A stretch of 64,000 nt of DNA from Asaia bogorensis (GTDB lineage Bacteria; Pseudomonadota; Alphaproteobacteria; Acetobacterales; Acetobacteraceae), in NCBI GenBank assembly GCA_943333505.2, contig CALQTN020000012.1, positions 1 through 64,000 of the forward strand. The letters run 5' to 3'. The translations under genes and the position numbers were made by a program. The notes beneath the pieces were generated by a model, which saw only the letters and a program-made list of their open reading frames with translations, ran no database searches and was not told the origin of the DNA. This document shows positions 17,499 to 26,481 of this stretch, in pieces. Position 1 is the stretch's first letter, and each line of letters opens with the position of its first letter.

Positions 17499-17936
17499 AT
17501 GCCACTCGACCCGGCTTTTAAACCCCTTGTTGGGTCTTGGACTCTGCGTTCCCTGTGGCGAACGTATAGCGACACTGGCGAGCGGGTCGAAGCGTTCGGT
17601 TCCAATCCGAACGGGCGCATGGTGCTCGATGCCGGCGGGCGGATCATGTTTCTGCTGATGCGGCGCGATCGCCCGGTTCCATTGACCGATGCTGACCATC
17701 GGGATCTTTTCACCGGAATGATGGCCTATACGGGGTATGTCCGGAGTGACGGCCCGGGACGGCTCATCACAACCGTCGATCTCGCCTGGCAGCCGACATG
17801 GGGGGGGGATCTGCTGCGCTTCTACGAAATTGCCGGCGAGATACTAAAGCTCTCGACGCCAGAGAACCGCCACCCGGCAGTCACAGGTCGGCCTGGTCGA
17901 ACCGAGCTTGAATGGGTCCGCGAGCAATCAATTTAA
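17499..17936 (+). CDS. Lipocalin-like domain protein
   Basis: This protein of 145 residues begins FKPLVGSWTLRSLW, the G-x-W start of lipocalin-like domains (Lipocalin_5 type, PF13924), and continues with NPNGRMVLDAGGRI and LFTGMMAYTGYV strands. It may bind a small hydrophobic ligand; none is known. The ATG at 17499 is supported by AAGGAG nine bases upstream, unlike the earlier in-frame ATG at 17448. Confidence 0.8.
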   Translation: MPLDPAFKPLVGSWTLRSLWRTYSDTGERVEAFGSNPNGRMVLDAGGRIMFLLMRRDRPVPLTDADHRDLFTGMMAYTGYVRSDGPGRLITTVDLAWQPTWGGDLLRFYEIAGEILKLSTPENRHPAVTGRPGRTELEWVREQSI

Positions 17937-18236
17937 CATCAATGACCCAGCCCCGTTGCGGGTTTCAGGGTTCCGTTCGGCGTTCCCGAACCTGTTTCTG
18001 GGTGTGACCCGAATATCATTGGGTGCGCGCGGCATATGCGCGCCAATCCCATAGGCCTCGCCTCGAACGATCGTCGGGTATCTGATCCAGTTGCCGCATC
18101 CAACTTCAGGGCGCGCGATGTCCGTTTCAGCGATATCCTTCTACAGGGTCGGCACAATCGCGGATGTAGCCGCCACTCGATACGTCGACTGACCAACCGC
18201 CCTGGCGCTCGCATCCATTTGCCCTATGGTCAGGAA
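17937..18236. other. 300-base region without a confident gene
   Basis: I see no conserved coding frame here. It contains a short palindrome around GGCATATGC (about 18032) within a GC-rich stretch. It may hold the promoter of the small downstream frame. Confidence 0.4.
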
Positions 18237-18458
18237 ATGACCATCACCGGACAATTCATCACCGCGCTGCAGGCCGAACAAAAAACCGGGACTGTCTCCT
18301 CGGAGACCGAACAGCACCTGAAGCACGAATTCCGCCGGATCGGCAGGGATTCACCCGCGCCCAAGCTGATCGCGGCGGTGGAGGCTGAAATCAGAAGGCT
18401 GGAACGACAGGCAGCCACTCTCAGGCGGCTTTGCGAAAGCCTTCTGTCCAAGCCATGA
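18237..18458 (+). CDS. Small hypothetical protein (73 aa)
   Basis: This frame starts at an ATG preceded by AGGAA. It encodes a mostly helical, charged peptide with a heptad-like C-terminal half (AAVEAEIRRLERQAATLRRL), suggestive of a short coiled coil. I do not recognise a family. A competing frame on the other strand overlaps it, so its reality is uncertain. Confidence 0.4.
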   Translation: MTITGQFITALQAEQKTGTVSSETEQHLKHEFRRIGRDSPAPKLIAAVEAEIRRLERQAATLRRLCESLLSKP

Positions 18459-18615
18459 TGGGTTGGTGAGCGGCCCCCGCTTCACAAAAATATGGGCCAT
18501 GTCGTGCGCCAGGGGCGACACCTCCTTCATTGTCCGGTAAAGTTCGCACCAGACAGCCATCGCTACCCCGGGCCGGAACCCATCACCACAAAATTGAACT
18601 CTGCAGGAGACGTGA

Positions 18616-19623
18616 ATGCGCGTAGGGGTTTTTCTGTTTCATGAGTCGCGTGATCCAAATGCGGACGCCGAGGTCATCCACGAAGCCATCGCCGAAGCCC
18701 GCCTCGCCGAGGATGAAGGCATGGACGCCGTCTTTCTCGCCGAACACCATTTCGACGGCAATTGCGTCTATGTCGATCCACCCGCCTTCGCGGCGGCGCT
18801 GGCCATGGCGACCACCCGGATCAAGATCGGTTTCGCCGTTCTGCAAACCTCGCTCTACCATCCGCTCCGCATGGCCGAGCAGATTTCGCTGATCGACAAC
18901 CTCAGCAAGGGCCGCCTGATTGTCGGCCTGGGGCGTGGCAGCCTAGTCAACACCCACGAATATAGCGGCTACGAAATCGACCCCGCCAGCGCGCAGGAAC
19001 GTTTCGAGGAAATCGAGAAAATCCTTCTGCAGTGCTGGAACAACGAAAAAGTCGTGCATGCTGGCAAATACTGGAATTTCGAAATCCCGATGCTGCGCCC
19101 GCGGCCTTATACGAAACCCTACCCGCCGATCCTGCGCAGCGTCGCCTCCGAAGCCTCCCTCGCTGCCCAGGCGCGCCAGGGCCGGCCGGTGATCATGGCC
19201 GCCGCAACCGCGCGGGGTGCGGCGCGCAATATCGAAGTTTACCGCGCCGCCGCCAAGGAAGCCGGCATCAGCGCTGACAGGATCGATCAGGCGATCTCCG
19301 AATGCTGGGTCGCCCGGACCGTCGTCCTCGCCCCAACCGATGAAGAGGCGCACGAGGTCGGCCTGCCGTATTTCAAGATGATGCAGACCTACCGTGCCGC
19401 GCAGAGCACCGCCTTCGAGGAACGCGCCGCCATAGCCAACGCCAAACCCAATCTCGCGGTGCTCTGCGGCTCCCCCGAAAGCATGATGGAGGATTTCACC
19501 GGCCTGGCGAAAACCGGGATTGGCGGCGTCATCGTTCGGTTCAGAACAGGTCCGATGCCGGCCGAGTTTTCCGCGCGCGCACTGAAGCTGTTCATGAAGG
19601 ACATCGCGCCGCAGATCAGATAG
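18616..19623 (+). CDS. LLM-class flavin-dependent oxidoreductase
   Basis: This 335-residue protein is a luciferase-like monooxygenase of the bacterial TIM-barrel family. It shows LAEDEGMDAVFLAEHHF near residue 33, IKIGFAVLQTSLYHPLRMAEQ, and GRLIVGLGRGS. Members use reduced flavin supplied by a partner reductase to oxidise diverse substrates. No reductase is adjacent, so the substrate is unknown. It converges on the S8 protease gene, with a 38-bp hairpin element between the two stops. Confidence 0.88.
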   Translation: MRVGVFLFHESRDPNADAEVIHEAIAEARLAEDEGMDAVFLAEHHFDGNCVYVDPPAFAAALAMATTRIKIGFAVLQTSLYHPLRMAEQISLIDNLSKGRLIVGLGRGSLVNTHEYSGYEIDPASAQERFEEIEKILLQCWNNEKVVHAGKYWNFEIPMLRPRPYTKPYPPILRSVASEASLAAQARQGRPVIMAAATARGAARNIEVYRAAAKEAGISADRIDQAISECWVARTVVLAPTDEEAHEVGLPYFKMMQTYRAAQSTAFEERAAIANAKPNLAVLCGSPESMMEDFTGLAKTGIGGVIVRFRTGPMPAEFSARALKLFMKDIAPQIR

Positions 19624-19634
19624 CGCAAGTCGCC

Positions 19635-19676
19635 TCGATCGTGATGACCGCGCCTGTCGGCGGTCAACACGATCTA
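19635..19676. repeat. Solo 38-bp TA-flanked hairpin element
   Basis: A near-palindrome, GATCGTGATGACCG...CGGTCAACACGATC (19637-19674), matches the right-hand hairpin unit of the 100-bp elements at the same 38-bp length. It is followed by TA at 19675-19676. It separates two convergent genes. The TAG stop of the S8 protease is built from that TA plus the first base of the hairpin. Confidence 0.75.
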
Positions 19677-21470
19677 AAACACTTTCGGCCCGGTGGTCAG
19701 GTATGGCATATCCCAATTGGCGTTGTTCAGCATCGCCAGTGCCGAAACGGCTGACCCAACGCTCGGATCCGGCATCGGCATGGCGGCGGCGACCGCGGGG
19801 TCTATGTTGACATAATAATCCCCAGCGGCCGTCGGGTCGGCGGCCAGGCTGCCGAGCGCATCTTCAATACTGAGCGTCGGATCACCATCAAGCCCGCTGC
19901 GGATGGCCGCGCCACCCGATGCGCTGGCCGAGGTTACAATATTTGTGCTCGCGGTCACCGACGGCTTGGCTTTCGCGGCGAGCGCGAATTTTACCGCGCC
20001 GGTCGCCTGGATCAATCCCACCCCGGTGGACCCGGCAGTGCCTGTTGCCGCGATTGCCGACGCCGCAAGCCCGGCGCTGACCTGGGTCGGCGTCAATAGC
20101 GGGTTCGCTTGCAGCATCAGCGCCGCCACCGCCGCTGCATTCGGTGCCGCGGCTGACGTGCCGAAAAACGGGTTGAACACGTTGGTCGACGATCCGTCAG
20201 GCGCCACAAAATCCACCCCACCCGAGTTGGCCGGGGTTGCCAGCCGATTACCTGCAGCATCGAACAGTAGGCGGCTTGGCCCAACCGATGAAAATGCTTC
20301 AACAACGTTCTTGCCACCAAATGTCGATGTCGCGTTATAGGCGACCGCTCCCACGACATTGGCAGCGCCAACTTGTGCGTGTCCGATCAGTGTGCCCGAT
20401 CCACTTCCGGCTTTGGCATCATTGATTTTGGTTCCATTGCCGTACACGATATACTTGAAAAGCCCAGGCGTCGTTGTGCCGCCGTTGCTGAAAATCCCCA
20501 GGCTGAAACTGCTCGAAGCCGTTGTGTTGGTGAACTGAAGGATCTGATTGGGGTTGCGGTTCACGCCATTAAGCGTGGCATAGGCAACGATCTTATCGTT
20601 GCTGTTGTATAGCGCCATCCCCAGACTGTTGGCCGCCCCCTTGCTACCGCCAATGCCGACAAACGGCTGGTCCCATTGCAGATCGATGGTGCTGGTGGTG
20701 CCGCGCGCGATAGTCAGGCTCTGCCGGGTCACCGGGGCTGCCGCCGTACCGAAATTCTCTGCCAGGTAACTGCCGGAAATCCCAGGCAGGGTCTCCTTAA
20801 CCCCGGTAAAGCCTGCTTCATAAAAATTCCGACCGGCGTTGCCGGCCGAGGTAAAATAGCTGACACCGGATTTGATGGCGGCCGAAACCGCGTTCTGCAG
20901 CCCATCCCCGGTCTGAAAGAACGGCTCGTTGAGATAGGTGATGTCGTCAACAATGATGTTGCAACCATCCTTGACCAAGGCCGCCACTCCGGCCGCCATG
21001 TCGGCGGCGCTGTAGAACCCCGAATAGAAATCAATTGCCGCTTTGGGCGCGATTTTGTGGATCAGCTCCGCCATTGCCCGGCCCTCATCGCTACCTGATG
21101 CCATGCCTTCCTTCAGAATCTTCACCGCCGTCCCCAGGCTGCCATTGGCAATGTCCCCCGCCAGACCGCTGCGGATGTTGAAGCTGTCTGACAGGATGCC
21201 GATTTTGATCCCAGCGCCGGTAACCCCGTAGCTGCGGCTCGCCTGCGGTGCCAGGAGCGCCTGGCCGGCGCCGGCGCCGACCAGATTGGGTGGGATGACA
21301 ACACTCGCCGCAGCGGCAAGCGGCGACAGATCGACGCAAAACGTGTCCGATCCACCTGCCGTGGTTTCCGGCCCCGCCACAGGCAACTCCGTTTGATCTC
21401 CCGAAATAGCGAGCCTGCGCCGCAGAGAGAAATTCTTGTCCGAGGCTAGAGTGATGTCTAAGGCCGTCAT
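19674..21470 (-). CDS. S8-family (subtilisin-like) protease with Glu in place of the catalytic His
   Basis: The 598 residues have a subtilase core. The Asp motif is IKIGILSDSF (Asp95), the oxyanion Asn is in SAGN (Asn211), VDFVAPDG precedes the Ser motif, and the nucleophile is in FGTSAAAPNAAA (Ser439). Where subtilisins have HGTHVAG the protein has GSDEGRAMAELI, so Glu129 aligns with the catalytic His. A Ser-Glu-Asp set recalls sedolisins. There is no evident N-terminal signal peptide; the C-terminal 100 residues have no known domain. A GAAGGGA site precedes the ATG. The stop codon is formed at a repeat boundary. Confidence 0.85.
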   Translation of the reverse strand: MTALDITLASDKNFSLRRRLAISGDQTELPVAGPETTAGGSDTFCVDLSPLAAAASVVIPPNLVGAGAGQALLAPQASRSYGVTGAGIKIGILSDSFNIRSGLAGDIANGSLGTAVKILKEGMASGSDEGRAMAELIHKIAPKAAIDFYSGFYSAADMAAGVAALVKDGCNIIVDDITYLNEPFFQTGDGLQNAVSAAIKSGVSYFTSAGNAGRNFYEAGFTGVKETLPGISGSYLAENFGTAAAPVTRQSLTIARGTTSTIDLQWDQPFVGIGGSKGAANSLGMALYNSNDKIVAYATLNGVNRNPNQILQFTNTTASSSFSLGIFSNGGTTTPGLFKYIVYGNGTKINDAKAGSGSGTLIGHAQVGAANVVGAVAYNATSTFGGKNVVEAFSSVGPSRLLFDAAGNRLATPANSGGVDFVAPDGSSTNVFNPFFGTSAAAPNAAAVAALMLQANPLLTPTQVSAGLAASAIAATGTAGSTGVGLIQATGAVKFALAAKAKPSVTASTNIVTSASASGGAAIRSGLDGDPTLSIEDALGSLAADPTAAGDYYVNIDPAVAAAMPMPDPSVGSAVSALAMLNNANWDMPYLTTGPKVF

Positions 21471-21663
21471 GGCGATCCCTTCACAAGGCGCGGCGGTAAG
21501 GCCGCTATTGGCGGGATCTTCATGGCTGACAGTTCACAAATCGTGATCTGCTCGCCAATGGCCCCTTATCCTGTGAAAAGGGTATCGTCTGTTATTTTGA
21601 ATATATAATTAATGTCGCCGCGCTTTTTAGCCCAAGTCCTGTTGCCCTGAACGCGCGGTCCGA

Positions 21664-22356
21664 TCAGAACAGGTCGATCTCCGTCATCGGCACATATCCG
21701 GACTTGCCGAGGGTTTCGACCTCGGCCCATTGGGTCATCATGTTCCACAGTACCCGGCGCACCTGGACTTTGGTGCCGGCCGGCAGATAAATCACCGGCG
21801 GTGATGTCGGGTCGGCCTGGCTGTACAGCGTTCCCCGCGCGCTGCGCACGGTGGCCGAGGTCCCTGGCGCAGGCCTCCACGGCACTGGTGCCGCAGCGTC
21901 AGCGGCAACCGGCACCCGTCGTCCGCTTCCAAAATCCGCAAAGCCGACGACCGTTCCAACCACCAGCAGCACCACGATCCCCGCGGCCGCGATGACCATG
22001 TTTTGCCGTCGCCGCGCCCGGGCCTGATACATTGCCACCCGGATTTGCCCGGCCTCGCTCACTAGTTGGTCGCGCTCTTCCTGGAGATTTTCGATGATCG
22101 TTTCCAGCCGGCGGAGATTGCGCTTGAGGGTCGCAATTTCCTGCGCCGCCCCGACCGGTTCGGCCGCCCGTGGTTTGCGGGTCGTGCCCAGCGTGCCGTT
22201 CAGGAATAATTGCTTCAGATCGCCGCCGGAAAGCCCGAGCCTGCGGGCAAGCTGCCCGACCGCGCGGCCGGCATTGGCCGCTTCGCCATCTTCCGAAACC
22301 AGCATCGCCACCCGTGCCGCGAGGCGTTCGATATCTTCCTGCGAAACCTCAGACAC
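21664..22356 (-). CDS. Membrane-anchored coiled-coil protein with SH3-like domain
   Basis: This 230-residue protein has a cytoplasmic N-terminal part, a coiled coil (about residues 72-112, IATLKRNLRRLETIIENL), one membrane helix (about 119-140, MVIAAAGIVVLLVVGTVV) and a periplasmic bacterial SH3-like domain (about 165-230) ending in GYVPMTEIDLF. Such proteins often bind peptidoglycan or sense the envelope. No partner is evident from the neighbours. Confidence 0.7.
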   Translation of the reverse strand: MSEVSQEDIERLAARVAMLVSEDGEAANAGRAVGQLARRLGLSGGDLKQLFLNGTLGTTRKPRAAEPVGAAQEIATLKRNLRRLETIIENLQEERDQLVSEAGQIRVAMYQARARRRQNMVIAAAGIVVLLVVGTVVGFADFGSGRRVPVAADAAAPVPWRPAPGTSATVRSARGTLYSQADPTSPPVIYLPAGTKVQVRRVLWNMMTQWAEVETLGKSGYVPMTEIDLF

Positions 22357-22496
22357 ACCAAGCTCCCCAGATCAACGACGCCGCCTACCCTATCACCCAA
22401 CGCGGTTGCGGTGAACTCGCATGGGCTGTGCCGGCACTCCCTTACGGTTCGACATAAAACAGGGCAACATTCTCATAAATCAAAATGGGGGCTGTG

Positions 22497-22946
22497 ATGA
22501 TACTTTCTTTGCCGCTGCGGGTGCTGGTTGGTTTTCTGGCGGCCGCACTCTCAGTGCTGATCTTCCATCAGGGCGTCTGGGCCATCCTCCACATGGCCAA
22601 TCTGCCAGGCTACCAGATGCCGATGCCCTATCCGATGCGCGCCGTCCCGCCATTGGGCATCCCGGTCATGCTCAACCTATGCTTCTGGGGCGGGCTATAT
22701 GGCGCCGTGTTCGGCATGCTGGCGCCGCGCTTCACCGTGCCGCTTTGGCTTTGCGGCCTGATCATGGGCATGGTTGCCGTCCTGGTCGGTTTCTTCGTTG
22801 TCCCCACGATTAAGGGCACGCCGATCGGCGGCGGCTGGATGGTGAACACCTGGGTCCGCAGCATCCTGATCAACGGGGTCGGCTTCGGACTGGGTCTCGG
22901 CCTGATCTACCCAGTCCTGGCCAAATTATTCGCCCGCAGAGCTTAA
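22497..22946 (+). CDS. Small integral membrane protein (four TM segments)
   Basis: The 149 residues contain four hydrophobic segments (about 4-30, 54-75, 80-100 and 119-142). I do not recognise a named domain, although FHQGVWAILH resembles small conserved alphaproteobacterial membrane proteins. The start at 22497 has GGGGG six bases upstream; the ATG at 22485 lacks a ribosome site. It converges on the M28 gene with a 4-base overlap. Confidence 0.65.
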   Translation: MILSLPLRVLVGFLAAALSVLIFHQGVWAILHMANLPGYQMPMPYPMRAVPPLGIPVMLNLCFWGGLYGAVFGMLAPRFTVPLWLCGLIMGMVAVLVGFFVVPTIKGTPIGGGWMVNTWVRSILINGVGFGLGLGLIYPVLAKLFARRA

Positions 22947-24679
22947 CCCGCCGACACAACCAGCCGCCTTGCCGCATCGATTGCGGCAAGGAAGCGGTTC
23001 TTGCCGCGCATCAATTCCACCTGTGCCACCCGGCGCATATGGTCATCGGTGAAATCCGGCAGATCGGCGGCAACCGCAAGCGTCGGCAACGCCGGCACGG
23101 TATAGGCCGGATCGTGGCGGAAGCGGGCTTCGCGGGTGTAGTTGATCGGGACCAGAATGCGCGCCAATTCCTGCACCACCGCGTTGCGCGCGGCAGGTGC
23201 GGCGGTGGCGAGCCCGGCGAGGCTCGCCTTCAGCCCCTCGGTCGCCGCGGCACAATCCGACAGATCGGCCAACCCTTTCGATGCCGCCTGATAGCCCGCA
23301 ATCGTCGCAAGGAATTCATCGCAGGTCGCCGCCCAGTCAAACGGCAGCAATTCCGGATTGGCGACCCGCAGGGTCGACAGCATGTAGATCTTCATGTCGG
23401 TCATCAGCACGTCGCGGTCGGCGATCTCAAGCTGATCGTTCTCGGTGTGCCAGGCGATGTTGGCGCCACACCCCGACACGTCATAGTAATTCTTCTCGTG
23501 CCGCACTTCCTCGGGCATCGTCGAACTCAGCATGAAAAAGCTTGGCAGGCCGATATTGTTGAAGCTGTAATCGCCCGCCTGCGGCGGCCGCAAGGTGGCA
23601 ACCACCGCATCAGGTACGATGTCCTTGATCGCATCGACCGCAATCTGGGCTGATTCCGTGAATGACCGCGTGTCATGATAGCTCGTCGCCCAGCGACAGC
23701 CTGGGCTGTCGCAGTTGATCTGCGCGACGCAGTTGCGGTCGAGGTCCATGGCGAATGCATCGGTGAACCAGGTCGATCCGGCATAGCGCCCGGTCGAATG
23801 CCCCGGCCACCACGCCAGTTTCACCGACCGCCGCAAGCCGTCGCGATTGGCCCACAACACCCTGGACAATTCGAGTAACGTTGCGTCCCCGGTGGCATTA
23901 TCGCCGACACCGACATCCCAGCTGTCGTAATGGCCATGCACCAGCACGAACTTGTCCGGCTCGATATTGCCGGGGATCGTCGCCACCGGAATTTTCTGCT
24001 TGAACCAGCCTTCCTGCAGATCGGTGCGAATGGTCGCCTCCCCGCCCGACGCCGCCAGCGCCATCAGCTTCTGGCCATCGGGATTATTGACCGCAATCAC
24101 CGGGATTTTCGGCTTGCGGCCCATATCCTGCAAATCCGGACTGCCCCAGATCGTGGTGCAGGTGCCCCAATGGATATCGATGCCGGGATTGACCGCGATC
24201 AGTCCCACGCCGCCCCATTCCTCGATCAGGCTGGTCAGCGCCGGATTGCCGAAGCCCTGCATCACCACGATGTTGCCGCGCACCAGCGCGCGGGCTTCCT
24301 CGACGGTGGAAATGCTGCCGCCAAACAGGGTCTTGATGTCGCGATTATAGCTGCGCAACGCCTTGGGATTGGCCTTGAGCATGATCAGCTTGCCAGTGCG
24401 CCCGCCCGGCACCGACATCGCCGACGATGGCGGCTTGGCGCGATAGGTAACGCCGCCCGCGGTGACAGATGCCGCATAAGGGATCGACAGATAAATCTCC
24501 GGCTCATGCACTTCGACCGGCACACCGGCGGCGCGCAGACGTTCGATAATCGCATCGGCGCCACGGTTCACATCTTCTGGCCGCCAGCGCGGCATGACCG
24601 AAAATGCCTCCACCAGCCCCCAGGGCACGTCGAGACTGATATCGTTGAGGAAGCGTTGTTCGGTTGCGCTGATCGCCAT
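22943..24679 (-). CDS. M28-family metallopeptidase-like protein with PA domain, Glu pair absent
   Basis: This 578-residue protein has an inserted PA-like region (about 70-225) and an M28 peptidase domain. The zinc-ligand strand HGHYDSWDVGVGDNATG (248-264), Asp324 in INCDSPG, and a late WHTENDQLE are present. The segment that normally holds the catalytic and zinc-binding Glu pair reads WWPGHSTGRYAGS (290-302) with no Glu. It could be a non-peptidase amidohydrolase or an inactive relative. There is no signal peptide, so it is probably cytoplasmic. It is divergent from the peptide-type ABC operon, 131 bases away, and may act on the imported substrate. Confidence 0.82.
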   Translation of the reverse strand: MAISATEQRFLNDISLDVPWGLVEAFSVMPRWRPEDVNRGADAIIERLRAAGVPVEVHEPEIYLSIPYAASVTAGGVTYRAKPPSSAMSVPGGRTGKLIMLKANPKALRSYNRDIKTLFGGSISTVEEARALVRGNIVVMQGFGNPALTSLIEEWGGVGLIAVNPGIDIHWGTCTTIWGSPDLQDMGRKPKIPVIAVNNPDGQKLMALAASGGEATIRTDLQEGWFKQKIPVATIPGNIEPDKFVLVHGHYDSWDVGVGDNATGDATLLELSRVLWANRDGLRRSVKLAWWPGHSTGRYAGSTWFTDAFAMDLDRNCVAQINCDSPGCRWATSYHDTRSFTESAQIAVDAIKDIVPDAVVATLRPPQAGDYSFNNIGLPSFFMLSSTMPEEVRHEKNYYDVSGCGANIAWHTENDQLEIADRDVLMTDMKIYMLSTLRVANPELLPFDWAATCDEFLATIAGYQAASKGLADLSDCAAATEGLKASLAGLATAAPAARNAVVQELARILVPINYTREARFRHDPAYTVPALPTLAVAADLPDFTDDHMRRVAQVELMRGKNRFLAAIDAARRLVVSAG

Positions 24680-24810
24680 GGTCGGGTTCCCAAATTCTAA
24701 TCGTGCGACGATGCCATCACTGTTTCGGCCTTGGCGCAAGCGCCCTTTTGGGCTTGAACCAAATTGAAAGCACGTGTTGAATGCTCGCTTGGATGGATCA
24801 AGGGGTGTTG

Positions 24811-26478
24811 ATGATGAAGCATTGGTTGTTGACATTTGGCCTGACCGCGCTGTCTGCGCTTCCCGTCATGGCCCAGCCAGCCGGCGATCCAGTGCGGGCG
24901 CTGGTGATCCTGGCGCAGCCCCAAGCCGCCGCCCCGCAGGAGTTTCAGGCCGCTGAAATGGTCGCCGAGGCCTGGAAGCAACTTGGCCTCACAGTCCAGG
25001 TCCGCCCGCTGCCGAGCCAGCAATTCAACCAGATCGTCTGGTACGAACGCCAGCGCTGGGACGCTACCACCTGGCAGATGGTGGGCCGTCCGGAACGGTC
25101 CGATCCTGATGAGCTGACCTATAATCTGTTCGTCGGCGCCAACGCGGCCAATGGCTATAATTTCGTCGGCTATCTGAACCCCGAATATGATCGCCTCGCC
25201 CAGGCCCAGCGTGAAGAACTTGATATCACCAAGCGCAAGGCCGTGCTGATGGAAGCGCAGGAACTGATCAACCGTGATCAGCCCTACGGCTTCATGGTCC
25301 ATCCGAAAAACCTGGTCGCGTTCAATGCCGCAGTCTGGGATGAAAGCACGATGAAAGTGCAGGCCGGTATCGGCGTGCGCAACTTCTGGACCTGGATCGG
25401 CATCAAGCCGAAGGGCGCGCAGAAAGATGTGATCCTGAATTCGGTTGCAACGCCCACCAATCTCAGCCCGTTCAACATCCCCGGCGCGCAAGGCTCGTGG
25501 GCAACCGAGCTGGTCTGGGATCGCCTGATGCGCATCGGCCCGGATGGCTTGCCGCAACCCTGGGCGGCGGAAACCGTCACCCGCCCAACCACGACCACGG
25601 TGGAACTCACGCTGCGCGCCGGTATGAAATGGCATGACGGCACCCCGGTCACCATTGACGATGCGATTTTCAGCCTCGAAGCGCCGGGCTATGGCGACAA
25701 GTCGCCGATGTACAAGCCCTTCGTCGGCAACATCGCCAAGGTCGAAACCATCGGCCCGATGTCGTTGCGGATTACCTTGAAGCGCCCGGATGCGGCATTC
25801 CTGGTGTCATCGTTGTCCAAGCTCAACCTCGCGTCGCGCAAAATCTGGGCGCCGATCTTCGAAGATCTGAAGAACAAGCCGGAAACCGCCGAAACCATCA
25901 TGGAAAAGCTGCCGGTCGGTTCCGGACCGTTCAAGTTCGTTTCGGTGAAGCTGAACGAACAGATCGTGCTGGAAGCCAACCCCGACCATTGGGCCAAGCC
26001 ACTGATCAATCGCTGGATCATGCGCATCACGCCGAACATCGAAGCGAGCCTTGGCGCGATGAAGTCGGGTGAATTGAACGTGCTTGCCGATTATACCGGC
26101 GATCCGGAATTGCTGATGGCGCTGCCCAAATCCAACCCCAACATCAAGATCGCCGACGCGCTCGACATGGGCATCCGCTTCATTGCCTATAACGAACGCC
26201 GCCAGCCGTTTGGTGACGTCGCTTTCCGCCGCGCCATCTCGGCGGTGATCGATCGTGACGCGATTGCGGCCGATGCCTATGGCGGTGCTGCGGTGCCGTC
26301 CAACTCCTGGGTATCGCCGGCATTGGCCTTCTGGGCGGCACCGGGGATCGCCAAACGTGTCCCGGGCGGCAATCTCGCGGCAGCCAAGCAGATGCTGAAA
26401 GATGCAGGCTATGTCGTGGTCAATGGCAAGCTGCATTACCCGGCAGGCGTCAAGGAAACCACAGCGGCGTTCCAATAG
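24811..26478 (+). CDS. Peptide/nickel-type ABC substrate-binding protein, circularly permuted
   Basis: This 555-residue periplasmic binding protein has a signal peptide (MMKHWLLTFG to VMAQ). Residues 26-200 correspond to the C-terminal lobe segment of SBP_bac_5 proteins (AAEMVAEAWKQLGLTVQVR, GYNFVGYLNPEYDRLAQAQ, FMVHPKNLVAFN). Residues 205-555 correspond to the N-terminal portion (ELVWDRLMRIGPDG, LTLRAGMKWHDGTPVTIDDA, VGSGPFKFVS) and end at AAKQMLKDAGY, where ordinary family members would continue with the C-terminal segment. The order of the two parts is thus swapped. AAGGGG precedes the tandem ATGs at 24811/24814. It heads the ABC-hydantoinase operon. Confidence 0.88.
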   Translation: MMKHWLLTFGLTALSALPVMAQPAGDPVRALVILAQPQAAAPQEFQAAEMVAEAWKQLGLTVQVRPLPSQQFNQIVWYERQRWDATTWQMVGRPERSDPDELTYNLFVGANAANGYNFVGYLNPEYDRLAQAQREELDITKRKAVLMEAQELINRDQPYGFMVHPKNLVAFNAAVWDESTMKVQAGIGVRNFWTWIGIKPKGAQKDVILNSVATPTNLSPFNIPGAQGSWATELVWDRLMRIGPDGLPQPWAAETVTRPTTTTVELTLRAGMKWHDGTPVTIDDAIFSLEAPGYGDKSPMYKPFVGNIAKVETIGPMSLRITLKRPDAAFLVSSLSKLNLASRKIWAPIFEDLKNKPETAETIMEKLPVGSGPFKFVSVKLNEQIVLEANPDHWAKPLINRWIMRITPNIEASLGAMKSGELNVLADYTGDPELLMALPKSNPNIKIADALDMGIRFIAYNERRQPFGDVAFRRAISAVIDRDAIAADAYGGAAVPSNSWVSPALAFWAAPGIAKRVPGGNLAAAKQMLKDAGYVVVNGKLHYPAGVKETTAAFQ

Positions 26479-26481
26479 CGC

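Noticed and set aside
18351-18560. Minus-strand 69-codon frame with AHDMAHIFVKRG
   Set aside because: The translation looks somewhat protein-like, but it overlaps the 73-residue plus-strand frame and has no clear ribosome site or family. Neither reading is certain, and I kept only the plus-strand frame at low confidence.
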